Assembly (NCBI GenBank): GCA_947685225.1
Contig: CANTUV010000039.1
Coordinates: 39,176,001 to 39,240,000 of the forward strand
From: Garcia nutans
Taxonomy: Eukaryota; Streptophyta; Magnoliopsida; Malpighiales; Euphorbiaceae
Direction: 5' to 3'
DNA: 64,000 bases
Part shown: piece by piece, positions 37,310-48,975 of the stretch
How positions within the stretch are numbered: the stretch's first letter is position 1
Layout of the letters: each line of letters opens with the position of its first letter
Position numbers and translations under genes: made by a program
The notes under the pieces: generated by a model
The model's database searches: none
What the model was told of the DNA's origin: nothing
Seen by the model: the letters and a program-made list of their open reading frames with translations, nothing else

Positions 37310-39988
37310 ACTTTAGGGCTAAAATTAATTTAAATTAATTAAAATAAATAATTTAAGAGAGAAATGTTGAGTTAGAATTGAGAAATTAACAAAGGTATAT
37401 ATGAAATATAAATATAAATATATATATATATATAATATAAACTTAATAATAAGAGAGAATAAGACAAAAATATGAATAGCAAAAGAAGAAAAATTTAGTA
37501 AATATATTTTGTAAAATTTTAAAATTAATAAAATAATTTAAAATGAAAATCTTTTTAAATAGAAGAGGAATATTGGTATTTTTAAAATAAATAAATAGTT
37601 AATTAATTAAAATAATAAAATATATATATGTATAAGTGGTTAGAAAGAAACAAGAAAGGAATGAGAACTATTCACCTTCTTTTTCTTCCTTCAAGATTCG
37701 GCCACCATGGATGAGAAGGGGAGTGGGCTCTCATCTTCATCAACACCAAATTTCTAAGAGATTTCAAGGAAACAAGTGGAGTTTTAGTGATTTTTTTTTC
37801 ATAAATTAGTAAGTTTCTCACTTAAATTTTTAAGTAACTTTGAAGTTATAAATATGTGGTATTTGGGTTTTTATATAAGTATGATTTAATTATTTGAATG
37901 GGTAAGAATGATGTTTATTTGATGAGTAAACAATGATTTTTAAGTTAGATGGAAGAAATGATTAAGGTTGGTTTGAGTTTGGGTGAAGAAGGTGATTTAG
38001 GGTTATGTGTGATTTGAAATTTTGTAATTATGTGTTTTAATTGTTCAAATAGGTATAAAAGATGTTATTTTGGTGCTTAAACAAGGATTCTACAGTTAAA
38101 TGATGGATTTAATTAAGTTTAGATGGAGTTTGGGAGAAGTAGTGTTGAATTTAGGGTTTTGAAAAAAATATTCTTAACATATGGATAATTATTTGATTTT
38201 ATTGTATAAATCATGTTATGAAATGATTTTAATTATAGAAATGGGCTTAGATTAATATTTGAAATGGATTAAAATGATGAATTAGAAATGAAGAGACTCA
38301 GGATACATTTTGGAATTTTGGAAGGGTATTGCTAAAGAATTGATATTTATTTGATATAATTATTTGAAACATGTTATAATATGATTATAAAAATAAAAAT
38401 AAACTTAAAATACTATTAGGAATGGGTTAAAATGAAATTCTAAAATTAAAGTAAGTTAGGGCAAATTTTAGAAAATTGGTTGGGGTGATACTTAATTAGT
38501 GTTTAATGTTGGAAATGCCTTGAAATGTGATTCTAAATGATTATATTTATTCACATTATGATTAGGCATTGAGAGGAAGCATTTGATCCAACCCTAGTAG
38601 TGAAGGGTGATAAGGAATTTTATAGTGAAGTGGAGCTTTAGCTCACTTTTGTACATTAAAGAAGTATGTACATAATTTGACATCTAATAACATTGATTGT
38701 ATTGTTTTAGTCATAACACATTGAATATGAAAAATGAGTTATGCTACTTAAATGATAATGTATTTGTATGTGTGGCATTATTTGGGGTAGCAATGCTTAT
38801 TTTGAATTAATATTGTATGATATGACCTTTAAAAATGAATAAAAGTGATGTATATGAAAAATGAGAAAAGTACAAATATTTACACTAGGATGTAAAATAA
38901 GCTACATTTGTAAAGTGTGAGGAAATGATATTTATTATGAGTAGTAGATAATGAAATATGATTGTATGTTGTCTTATATACGGTCTAATTTCAGAATATT
39001 ATTATTGGATGGTATGACGCCTTCGGACGAGATACACTAGTGTTACTGATAGCATGATGCCTTCAGGCGAGACACACTGGTGTCACTGACAGCATGACGC
39101 CTTCAGACGAGATACACTGGTGTCACGAATGATTGTGATAGCCCAAAACAGTAGTTTTGGAATTAGAACAATATATAGGGTTGTATGGGCCCATTGCATG
39201 TGATTGGATGATTGATATGTTAATAAATTGTAGGTATACTTTGTTTAACATTGAAACATAATGTATGTTATGGTCTCACACATATAGCATTATTTTCTGT
39301 TCGTGCATATTAAATTATGTACTACTGAGCATTATGCTTAGCACGATTGAAATTCATCATGTAGGTGACAGAGTTGATCCGGAGATCCCGGATAGTGCTG
39401 CTAGACCTCACCAGGTCTAGGTTGTAGTGGTCATTTTGGAGATTGTTGCACTGTCAGGGACTAGAACCATTACATTTCATGTAAATGTTTTAAACTTTGT
39501 TTTTAACATTTTGTAAAGTATGTACATTATACCTATAAATGCGGTTATAATGTAAATTATAAAAATTCTTCTTTTAGATTAAATGTTGAAAGTTAAAAAT
39601 GGGATATATATATATGTTAATATCTAAAAATGCTTGAATATTTTTCTGAAATATTGATTGATTTGGGTCGTTAGGCCGTTTTGGAGAAATGAATGTATTA
39701 AAAGGATATTTGGAAGTATGTGTTGTATTACAGTTAGTATAAATTGAAATTTTGGGATTATTCGAAATACAGACAAAACTCTGATGAATTTATTTTATTT
39801 ATTTTTTCAGAGATTTTTAATATTCTTTTTATTTTGTCTTTTAAGTGTGCTACGATTTTTAAATATTTTTATAATGAAAATGGAAATGTTTGTAAGAATG
39901 GATTTGTGACATTTTCATACTATATATGCATATTTTACATATACTGTTGTATGTTTATTATGTGTATATATATTATTAGGGTGTTACA
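37310..39988 (+). mobile_element. Solo Gypsy-type LTR, 2679 bp
   Basis: It begins TGTAACATC and ends GGGTGTTACA, the TG...CA termini with TGTAACA/TGTTACA symmetry common in Gypsy LTRs. TTTTT on both sides (37305-37309, 39989-39993) is consistent with a 5 bp duplication, though a T-run is weak proof. There is no internal region or partner LTR, so it probably formed by LTR-LTR recombination. A TATA-like run lies near 37620-37635, followed by a CTTC-rich leader. Related LTR remnants are at 9946-12975 and 16990-19455. Confidence 0.7.
39014..39130 (+). repeat. Three 40 bp tandem repeats in the solo LTR
   Basis: Units start ATGACGCCTTC at 39014, ATGATGCCTTC at 39054 and ATGACGCCTTC at 39094, each continuing GACGAGATACACT.GTGTCAC or a close variant. 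Confidence 0.9.
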
Positions 39989-39993
39989 TTTTT

Positions 39994-40826
39994 CCTCAAA
40001 AAATCATCAAAATAGATTTTATTTTCATTATTTAATAGTTTAAAATATAAAAATAGGTTTTCACAACAACACAAAACCATAAAAAGCAATTTTTTATTTC
40101 ATCAATTTATTTTTCCAAAATACAAATTTTTTATAGCATAAAAAACTAAAAACATATTTTAAAAAAAAAGTAAAAATCATAAATAGAAATAATATCAACT
40201 AATCCTCTAATTTTTTACTTTATTATTTTTTAATTGGTTTAGCTCTATTTCAAAACTCAAATTTTCAATTAAATTTTCTAAGTATTTAATTAAATCAAAA
40301 TTTATCCTATCAATTTTCATCTTTCAAAATTATCATTAATAAAATTTAAGTTTTTAATTGAAAAAATAAATAATAAATAGAATAATTTTATAATAATTTA
40401 ATTTATTTAATAAAACTCATAATAAATAATTCAAAATGATTCTCTTTATAAGAGTAAAACGAATGAAAAATAATTACATTTATTTTATTTTTTCATTATT
40501 CTAAACAAAAATATTTACTAAATTTTTTTATTTTTTAAAATAAAGTTATTATTAAATATTATTTTAAATACATAAATTTTAACATAAATTAAATTTTATC
40601 ATATTAATAAAATTGGATTAAATTGAAATTTATATTATAGAATAGTACTAAAGCCCAATATTTTTCTTGGCCGATAAAATAACTTGATATAAGCAGTAGC
40701 AGAGCCCTATTAAAGAAATAAAGTAATTTCACTTGTTTTCTATGCTTACTTGGCATTTATAGATATTTATTGAAGATTATAAGATATTTCCTTGGAAACT
40801 AGTGGCTTCATTAACACATAACCAAT
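39994..40826. other. AT-rich spacer, nothing recognised
   Basis: No supported gene or element. Confidence 0.5.
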
Positions 40827-41697
40827 GTTTTTAAAACTAGACTAGATCGACCAGTCGAACTAGATTAATTAAAAAACGAAAGTTGATCAGCTTTAAAAAT
40901 ATCGAAAAAATTAAATTTACATAAAATATATATCAAAATTGGTAAAACCGGTTAAATCAAACTAAATAGATCAAAATAGACCAAATTGATTTTAAAATTT
41001 TAAGTTATTTTTAAACAAAAATCAGAGAAAAATTTTAGATTCATTTTTTATATATATTACATTTAATATATGATATTTTTCAATCGATAAAGTATATTTT
41101 TATTATTTTAAAACTTTTATTTTAGAATTTTTATTACTTTTTAGATTTTTATTAATATCTATAAATAAAAAATTCATAATATAATTATATTATTGAATTT
41201 GAGTCAACCTAATTGTAGACTATTAATTTTTGACCCAGTCCAGTTTAATATATTTTAATTAGTCCAAAATATTTTTATGTTATCCAATATATTTTAATTA
41301 GACCAAAATAATTTTTGTTATCTTAATTAAATAATATTTGCTTTAGTATTTAATTTTTATAATTAATTAATTAATAAATAATAATAATAATAAACAAATA
41401 AATAAAAATAAAAATCGGCGACGAAAAATTTCGTCACCGAAAAGGGTTGCGGCGAAATGGCCAAAGTCATTTCGCCCGTAGATTATTTCTGCGGGCGAAA
41501 TGGCCCGCATGCCAATTTTCGCCCTGCAGCCAGCTGCGGCAGCTTTTTCAGCGTAATTTTTCCGCAGCAGTTTTTTTTCTCCAGCGAAATTTTTCTGACG
41601 CAAATTTTTTCGAAACCAAATATAATTAGGTTTCGGTTTTCTTTTCTTAATCAATATTAGATTCCGTGAATAACTAAAATTAATCATAAAAATCTTC

Positions 41698-41705
41698 TAT
41701 AAATA
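41698..41705 (+). promoter_or_regulatory. TATA box of the 5' LTR
   Basis: TATAAATA, identical at 49631 in the 3' LTR. The downstream leader starts GGATTAAAACAACACAGAAA. Confidence 0.65.
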
Positions 41706-41910
41706 AGGATTAAAACAACACAGAAAGAGAAGGAAAAATCTGGGATCGAAATTCAAGAGAAAAAAAAGGGACAATCGAGTGAATTAAAAAACTTTGAATC
41801 AATCGAACTTTTTGAGAGAAGCAAACAAGCAAATTCAATCCTTCAAAGGCAATCATCTTGCCTTTGTTCTTGTTCATCCAAGAAACAATTTTTGGTGGAA
41901 CCAACAAACG

Positions 41911-42670
41911 AAGGTATGAATTTCTTTATTTATTTTTCTTTAGAGTAAGCTTCATCATTCAAGATTAAAAATTGTTATTTCTGTTTCTTCAAAATTTTAA
42001 AACCTTAATCTACTTTCTAAATTTTCAAAACCTTAAATCGCTTCAAGATTTACCAAAACCTTAATTTGCTTTTCAATTCTTCAAAATCCTAAATTGAATC
42101 TGTTTCTGTCCAAAACCCTAAATTGAATCTGTTTCTTTCCAAAACCCTAAAAAATATATTTTTTTGTTTCTATAAACCTTAAATCATTTTGTTTATTTTC
42201 ATAAAACTATAAATTGTTTTTCCAAATTCTAAAATCTTATACATTCTCCGAAAACACTAAAAACCCTAATTCAACTCAAACCAATTATTCTAAACCCTAG
42301 TTTTCTTAAACCCTAATTCCCTTAAAACCTTGAACCCTAATTTTTCTATATCCTAATCTTTAAAATCTTAAAACCTTATAAATTTAAATATTAAAATTCA
42401 ATATGTTAAATACAAAATAATGATCCAGTAACCGTAAATCATAAATCTAAATGGTTTAAAGTGTCCAAACCCTAATTTCATGATTTCACTCCTTAAACAC
42501 TAATTTGGTTAATTAAAGAACCTTATCAATCCCTTAAATCATAAAACCTTAATCCATTTCAATTCTTTTAAAGTTTACAGTAGCTAAGAATGACAAACCC
42601 TAAATAATACTAAAATTCCAAAACCCTAAAGTATTAATTAAAAAATTTTAAATAGAAACAGTAACCCTAA
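41911..42670 (+). promoter_or_regulatory. Donor-like splice site and telobox-rich stretch in the LTR
   Basis: AAGGTATGAATTT fits a plant 5' splice site (AG|GTATGA) and is conserved in the 3' LTR (about 49843) and, with changes, in two other LTR families (32327, 55097). It is followed by many AAACCCTAA-type words, resembling the telobox-rich first introns of some highly expressed plant genes. Whether it is spliced is inference. Confidence 0.4.
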
Positions 42671-42902
42671 TTTGAATCTTTACTTGCTTTATTTAATTTT
42701 ATCTTTGATTATGTAGTCTATTATATGCTTTAATTTATTTTCAATGCTTTGTTGATTTATTTAAGTTCAATACTTGATTTATTTAGTTTATCGTGGATGG
42801 ATGTTTACATTCTATTGATGTTTAATATCTTTGATGAATGATTTATTTATGATGAATGGGCATTTACTTTTATCGATTTATTTAGATTTTCAAATGTTGT
42901 AA

Positions 42903-43067
42903 GAGGTATGTTTCCACTTGGTGGGTACCTCATTAGTTAAATATCATGCAACTTAAATTGCTTTTATATTTTAGACCAATGTAAAGGACATGTTTTTACC
43001 TTTCGGTGGGTGTCCTATTTAGGCATGGATTATGTAAGGGCATGTTTCCATCTTCAGATGGGTGTCC
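42903..43067 (+). ncRNA. Three consecutive two-stem hairpins, putative structured RNA element
   Basis: Hairpin 1 (42903-42931): outer stem GAGGTA/TACCTC, inner CCAC/GTGG. Hairpin 2 (42985-43016): outer AGGACA/TGTCCT, inner TACC/GGTG. Hairpin 3 (43038-43067): outer GGGCA/TGTCC, inner CCATC/GATGG. All have a 5'-side TGTTT bulge and a 3'-side G between the two stems. The stems differ in sequence while pairing is kept. It lies downstream of the TATA box and so should be in the transcript. Confidence 0.5.
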
Positions 43068-43195
43068 ATTTATTTATTTTGCTTGGACATTATTTTGATT
43101 TTTAATATATCGATGCTTTATTTTAATTATTGTATATAATATGGATAATATTGTTATATTTAAGAATTTTATAATATTAAGACCTGTAAAGGAAG

Positions 43196-43288
43196 CCGGT
43201 TCCAATGAACCGGGCGTTGTGGAGGTGTTGGGCCATTTCTCACCTTCCCCACACGTACCCAACTTTCCGAACCCATTAGGGGGTTGGG
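43196..43288 (+). other. Conserved U5 hairpins
   Basis: CCGGTTC-CAAT-GAACCGG (43196-43213) is a perfect 7 bp stem. CCCAAC (43258-43263) pairs with GTTGGG (43283-43288) around an inner AACCC/GGG stem. Both are recognisable in the related solo LTR at 55790-55885. Confidence 0.5.
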
Positions 43289-43459
43289 AATTCCTTAGAA
43301 ATTGAGTCATCCACTCCTTTCTTTTTTCCCAGTCCGTCCGGGTGGCGACTCCATTTTCTCCGCACTTAGGTCCGTATTCTCTAAGGCCCCGAGCCTAAAC
43401 AGTGCCGAAGTCGTAAGAACCATTCCACAGGGAGTGAGGGAGAAAATCCCTGCTCACAG

Positions 43460-43477
43460 TGGCGACTCCACTGGGGA
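43460..43477 (+). promoter_or_regulatory. Primer-binding site
   Basis: TGGCGACTCCACTGGGGA starts one base after the LTR and with TGG, as needed to pair with a tRNA CCA end. The tRNA species was not determined. The first 11 bases also occur inside the LTR at 43343-43353. Confidence 0.75.
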
Positions 43478-44611
43478 TAAGAGAAGTTGATTCCGTTGGT
43501 CTTTATATTATTCTATTCTTTCTTATAACGATATTATCCATTGCATCATATTAGATTGTATCGTGTGTGTGAGTTAGGACGCCCGTGTTACCCGTGTTGT
43601 GTTATGTAAGGGATACCATACTTTCACTCAAGGTATGGAGATCGAGTATGACATAACCACTCATAGCCTCGTACCGTTTGGTATATACTTGCTATGGGAA
43701 CCTAAGCCTTTTAACCCAAAGACTAGAGCTCATGTAATTGGCTTAGTTACTTTCCTTAGGTTTTACCTCAAATGCATGTTGTTTGACTATGGTTAAATTA
43801 TCTTGGCTTAAATCATGGCTTATTTGATTTGTTCTTTTTCTAATTTGACCTAAGTACATTGTAAGCTCAAAATAAATTTTTCTTTAAAGTCCAAAAGACC
43901 AAAACTATTTTTAAAACTTTTCAAAATGGTCTTTGGACATAAAACTTTTCTAAAAAAGAAATCAAAAATTCTTTTTCTCATGACCCAAATACTAAGCCCA
44001 AAATCCATTTTTTCTAAAATCTTTTTACAATGGGCTTTGAAACAAAATTATTTTCATCCAAAAGAGCTTACAAATTATTTAGGTCAATTACAAAATACCA
44101 AAAATCAATTGTGAGCCTAGTTCATACTAAGAATAAATTAACCATGGGCTTGTTTTTGGCATGAATCATTAGTTACTTTTTCAAGTGAGAAATCTATTTA
44201 TAATAAATCTCTTAATTTAGTTTTAATCCAATATAGCATAAAGCTACTATAGTTGGTTAAATGGATTAAAACCTAATTAATGGGAATTACTATGAATGGA
44301 TTTTCATTTTTGAAAATATAACTATTGGTTGAAACGTCCGAGAGAAATATTCAAAAACAAGATACCCCATGTTGGTATTTTGTTAACCATATACCTAGGA
44401 AAAGAGACTCGCCATTCGTGTGTGGATGTTATAAGGTTGGAAAGAATGTCCTAATTATCTTATCTTTGTTGATTGTTTGTGCATACATGCATACATTTGC
44501 ATCTCATATCATTAATCCCTTCTGGCTCACAGCTCTAAAGTACGACAATTCAAGAGCATACAACGATACCACCTACAACATTGATTTTGATTCAAGTACT
44601 TCATTGGAAGG
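43478..44611 (+). other. Leader region of the retrotransposon
   Basis: It lies between the primer-binding site and the gag remnant. Open stretches up to 101 codons (44325-44630) occur, but none resembles a known protein. Confidence 0.5.
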
Positions 44612-45399
44612 ATGGATGCAAACCAGCTAAGGGACATAGTCGATGAAGTGGTCAAAGTTAGGATGGCCGAGCTACGAGATCAATTGGTTGAAATTATGAG
44701 GACCCAGTTGATTCAAATTCTAGATATCATCAACAATGCTAATGAGGTATCTCCCATTGACATAAGAAAGAAGGAAAAGGCAACATTAACAAGGAACATG
44801 TCTACTGATAGAGATTGAATAAAAAATGAGAGATCAATCCCTATTCTACAAGACCAACCGAACCATGTGCTATCTAAGTGGAGCAATAAGAGCGGCTATC
44901 ACCCTAGTAGGCAAAGTCAAAGGGAAAGAGGAGGTGTTGAGAAAAATGCAACAACTGAGCCAACAAAGAAGCGTAAATTTTCAGACTTAAGGGAGCCTTT
45001 GTCAAAGATGTTAGAAAATCTAATGAAAATGGATTTGCTACAACCATTGGCACCTCGGCCTCTACATAAGCCTCTACCACCAAATTTTGATGCCAAGGTT
45101 TTTTGTCAATTTTATCAAATGCAAGGGCATGAGACAGATAAATGTGTTCGATTAAGGCACAAAATCCAAGATTTGATTGACAGTGAAAAGCTGCCTGAGC
45201 CTGACAAGCCCAATACTAAGAATAATCCTCTGCCTTAATTTGGAAAGGCACCATCAACCTTCATAAAGAGTTTTATCTTGTCACCTTGTCATGATATGGA
45301 TAAAGAAGCTGCTAAAGATGATATGCTACTAAGCAAGCTTGGACTAACTGTGGATGATGAAGCAATGATCCTTGATGATGGAAAAAATCCTTGCCCTTG
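44612..45399 (+). pseudogene. gag remnant, Gypsy/Tat type
   Basis: A single frame runs from ATG 44612 to TGA 45399, interrupted by TGA at 44816-44818 and TAA at 45236-45238. It starts MDANQLRDIVDEVVKVRMAE, a predicted helix. The middle is basic and Ser-rich. Near 45104-45145 it has C-Q-F-Y-x5-H-x4-C (CQFYQMQGHETDKC) followed by RLRHKIQDLIDSEKL. This degenerate zinc motif plus 'L.h.iq.LID' is characteristic of the C-terminal gag of Tat/Ogre-like elements, where gag forms the virus-like particle. Most of the gag core and all of pol are absent. Confidence 0.75.
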
Positions 45400-48001
45400 A
45401 GATGTCTAAATAAATGAAGTATCTTCGACTCCAACTCAACAAACTTTCCTTGGCTTGAATGTTGCTTTTCAATTTTACTTTCTTTAATATTTTGGAACTA
45501 TTGTGTTTTTCAAATTTAAAGTTGCTTGAAATAAATTACTTTCATCAAAATTTTGTTGGTCTTTGTTCATTTTGGTGCTCAATCAATAATGAATTTAGCT
45601 TGATAATTCATAAATTAATATATTTATGCATCATGACTCGAATGACTTTCCTAAGTGAGGAAATTGCTCTATAGCATTGAGTTGTGTATGCTTACTTAGA
45701 GAGGGCTCCTGCATAATTACCTTTGTCTAGGTCTTAGTCAGTCTTAGAACATGCTTTGACAAACTTTCAAGGCAAAATTGAACTCTACTTATTTAAGGGA
45801 GAGATGATCTAGGCATTGTTTGGTTAGCCAACAACTAGTATCCTCCTAATTAAAAATCAATCCCTAGTTGTCCCTTTGAGCCTTCATAAAATTTTAGCTT
45901 TCTTTTCATTGGCTTACAAACCACAACAACCTATCTTGAGCTGTTGTGATACTTTTGACAAGCCTTATGATCACTAAGATGAAGAGGCAAGAAGATCAAA
46001 GAAAGCAATGATTAGTCAAGATCATGAGGATAGTCGAAGTTCTCAAGACCATAAGAGTAGTTGATGTTTTCAAGACCATAAGGATGGTTGATGTTCTCAA
46101 AACCATAAGGGTAGTTGAAGTTCACTTAATATCTCCAATATATCAAGACAACATCAACATCATAGTAACAAATGATTTATCCCTGTTAAAGAAGATTTAT
46201 GTCACTCCACTCATCCATTATTGGAAGTTCAAGTTGGTACAAACAAGACAACTCTTTTAGAGCAAAAAAAAAAAGAAGACAAAAAGAAGAAAAGAAAAGA
46301 AAAAAAAGAAGAAGAAAAGAAAAAAAAAAGAGGAGAAAAGAAAAAGACAAAGAAAAAATAACAAGAAGATAAAACCTAAAAAGGCGGTTCAAAAAGTCAA
46401 CTGAGTTCTCTTTTACCTAAGACAACAAAAGGCTTCCATTGGTCCAACTCAACTAAAGATTCAATCAAAATCGGAGGAAAAAAAAAGGGAGGAAGACCAT
46501 CCAGTTCTTGAAAGTTCTGTACTTGACAGTCCTACAAGGAAGAAGGACAAAATGATAAAATGCTCAAACAAAGGGAAGAATAAGAAAAATAAAAGGAAAG
46601 AAAAGGGAGAAGAGGAAAAGAAGCAAATTTGGTTACCAAACTTTTTGCAAGGACAAAGACTGTCCTGATCAAGATCTAGATTAATGCTAAGAAGATAGAA
46701 GGAATTTTGAGTCTAGCAAGATTGTTCTCTGCTGCCTAAAGTTCAAACAAGAAATTTGTAGTATGAAGGTTTGTCCATTGTGTCACATCGGCTCCAACTT
46801 ACAAATGGCCTTCACTTTAACCCGTGTCCCTTATAGACCCCATTTCAAGCCTATCAAAGACCTGTTAATTTCTCTTGGTAGGTAGAGTCTATTAGTGGAG
46901 ATAGTTTGGATAAGCATGCATATGAGATAGACAATATTTAAACTCAAATGAGACATTTGGCCAAGCAATGTGTATGTGCCTATCTGAAGTGGAACAATTC
47001 TTGCTTAAATAGAAATGATTCCCAAGTTTAGTACGGTAACTAGGGTTGCCATGTTATAGATATGTTAATTTGGAAAATCAAGTCCTGAGGTGCATTGACA
47101 TTAATTTGGCAAAGCCAACATTTGATTTCAAAATAAATTAAAAAAAAATAATAAAAAAAGAGTTTTGTCATACAAAGCCTTCAAGTTAAGGGAAGTATGT
47201 TGAACCTCCAAAGGACACATTGGGCAAAGGAAATGCTTATTGGAAAGGTCATGAAGAAGCTATCAACTGACATGCTGAAACATAGTTTAAAAAGGATGTA
47301 TCCCTGACTCTGCAACTTGGGATCTCTACCACTCGTGTTTTCAACATCTTGAAGATAAAAGCCACAAATGCAAAGCTTTCGATCAGTCTAATGCAAGACT
47401 TGAACGAGCGTCAAAAAGGAACCAATGAGAACACTTCTGCTGATCACCTCGGTCTATGAGTCGATGGAACAACTATAAGTATTATTCATGCATATCATGC
47501 ATACATGAGCATATCCCATCGCACTTTCTTGTCTTGTATTGTCTATTCCTTTTCAAAGTGAACAACAAATACCTTGCGAACTAAAGAATCAAAAGAAGAT
47601 ATTGAATCAAGGGGGGCATGGAAAGCCTATTTGCTTGTGGAAGCTCCAGTCATTTTGTAAAAGAAGAAATACGTGCTTGTGCGAAGAACTAGACGGCAAA
47701 AACATCAATCAGAGCCCGCATAGAAAAATCATGGGTTTGAGCCTACACATGGGGCAACGCTTCTCCTTTTCAATTTTTGAGTTTATGCATAAACAAAATA
47801 TTTTGAATATCTTGCCACGCAGGGGGCAAGGAGAAGATATGAAGGCTAGCTAAAAAGGCTGAATTTTTTTGTTCATATTTAATTAATGAACAAGAAAAAG
47901 AATTCTCAAAAGAATAAAAAAAAATCATCATCAATCAAAAGGAAAAATTAGAATGAAAATGCAAAAGGCAAAAGGTCAGTCCAGCTAAAAGAGCTGAAGC
48001 C
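45400..48001 (+). other. Internal non-coding region of the retrotransposon
   Basis: No protein domain was recognised in any frame. It holds a 30 bp tandem repeat at 46024-46125, a purine-rich tract at 46257-46365 and another at 46540-46630, and short unrecognised open stretches (for example 47539-47853). Confidence 0.6.
46024..46125 (+). repeat. 30 bp tandem repeat, about 3.5 copies
   Basis: The unit is CAAGACCATAAGG plus GTAGTTGATGTTCT. It translates as a 10-residue repeat of the type VEVLKTIRVV, which explains the open frame here. Confidence 0.85.
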
Positions 48002-48975
48002 AGGGTAAAGACCCGATTTTCAATGGATAAAGATCCATGTTTCAAGGGTAAAGACCCGATCTCTAATGGATAAAGATCCATGTTTCAAGGGTAAAGACCC
48101 GATTTCCAATGGATAAAGATCCATATTTCAAAGGGTAAGGACCCAAAGTTCAAAGGATAAAGATCCTTATTTCAAGGGTAAAGACCCGATTTCAAATGGA
48201 TAAAGATCCATATTTCAAGGGTAAAGACCTGATTTTCAATGGATAAAGATCCATGTTTCAAGGGTAAAGACCCGATTTTCAATGGATAAAGATCCATGTT
48301 TCAAGGGTAAAGACCCGATTTTCAATGGATAAAGATCCATATTTCAAAGGTAAAGACCCGATTTCCAATGGATAAAGATCCATATTTCAAAGGGTAAATA
48401 CCCAAAGTCCGAAGGATAAAGATCCTTGTTTCAAGGGTAAAAACCCGATTTCCAATGGATAAAGATCCATATTTCAAAGGGTATATACCCAAAGTCCGAA
48501 GGATAAAGATCCTTGTTTCAAGGGTAAAGACCCGATTTCCAATGGATAAAGATCCATATTTCAAAGGGTAAAGACCCGATTTCTAATGGATAAAGATCCA
48601 CGTTTCACCGGTAAAGACCCGATTTCCAATGGATAAAGATCCATATTTCAAAGGGTAAATACCCAAAGTCCGAAGGATAAAGATCCTTGTTTCAAGGGTA
48701 AAAACCCGATTTTCAATGGATAAAGATCCATATTTCAAAGGGTATATACCCAAAGTCCGAAGGATAAAGATCCTTGTTTCAGGGGTAAAGACCCGATTTC
48801 CAATGGATAAAGATCCATATTTCAAAGGGTAAAGACCCGATTTCTAATGGATAAAGATCCACGTTTCACGGGTAAAGACCCAATATCCAATAAATAAAGA
48901 TCCATGTTCCTAGGTTAAAGACCCAATTTTCAATAGATAAAGATCTATTTTTGGTGGGTAAAGACCTACAATTCA
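48002..48975. repeat. 43 bp minisatellite, about 22 units
   Basis: The unit is GGATAAAGATCCATATTTCA followed by AAGGGTAAAGACCCGATTTC and CAAT. Units contain two small palindromes, GGAT.AAGATCC and GGGTAAAGACCC. Two 80-codon open frames on the minus strand, 261 bp apart, are products of a six-unit higher-order repeat. It lies just before the purine tract and 3' LTR. Confidence 0.95.

Larger units (their letters stand above)
41214..43458 (+). repeat. 5' LTR
   Basis: Order within the LTR: AT-rich U3; a GC-richer array of GGGCGAAATG in alternating orientation (41416-41590); TATA box (41698); leader; donor-like AAGGTATGAATTT (41911); an AACCCTAA-rich stretch (42050-42670); three hairpin repeats (42903-43067); a conserved structured block (43190-43458). 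The open frames of 60-106 codons near 41367-41907 lie in the array and leader and are not supported as genes. Confidence 0.9.

Noticed and set aside
41367..41687. 106-codon minus-strand and overlapping plus-strand frames in the LTR
   Set aside because: They arise from the GC-richer motif array; no similarity to a protein and not kept intact in the 3' LTR.
42050..42670. Interstitial telomere repeats
   Set aside because: AACCCTAA words are scattered, not in tandem with a 7 bp period; better described as teloboxes.
43460..43477. Naming the tRNA that primes the 41-51 kb element
   Set aside because: The 3' end of the matching tRNA could not be verified from memory; only the TGG start is certain.
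44325..44630. 101-codon open frame upstream of gag
   Set aside because: No similarity recognised and a different frame from gag; kept only as part of the leader.
48322..48825. Two 80-codon minus-strand open frames with near-identical sequence
   Set aside because: They are produced by the 43 bp minisatellite; no start context, domain or selection signal.
48002..48975. CRISPR-like regular repeats
   Set aside because: The units are contiguous without unique spacers and lie inside a plant retrotransposon.
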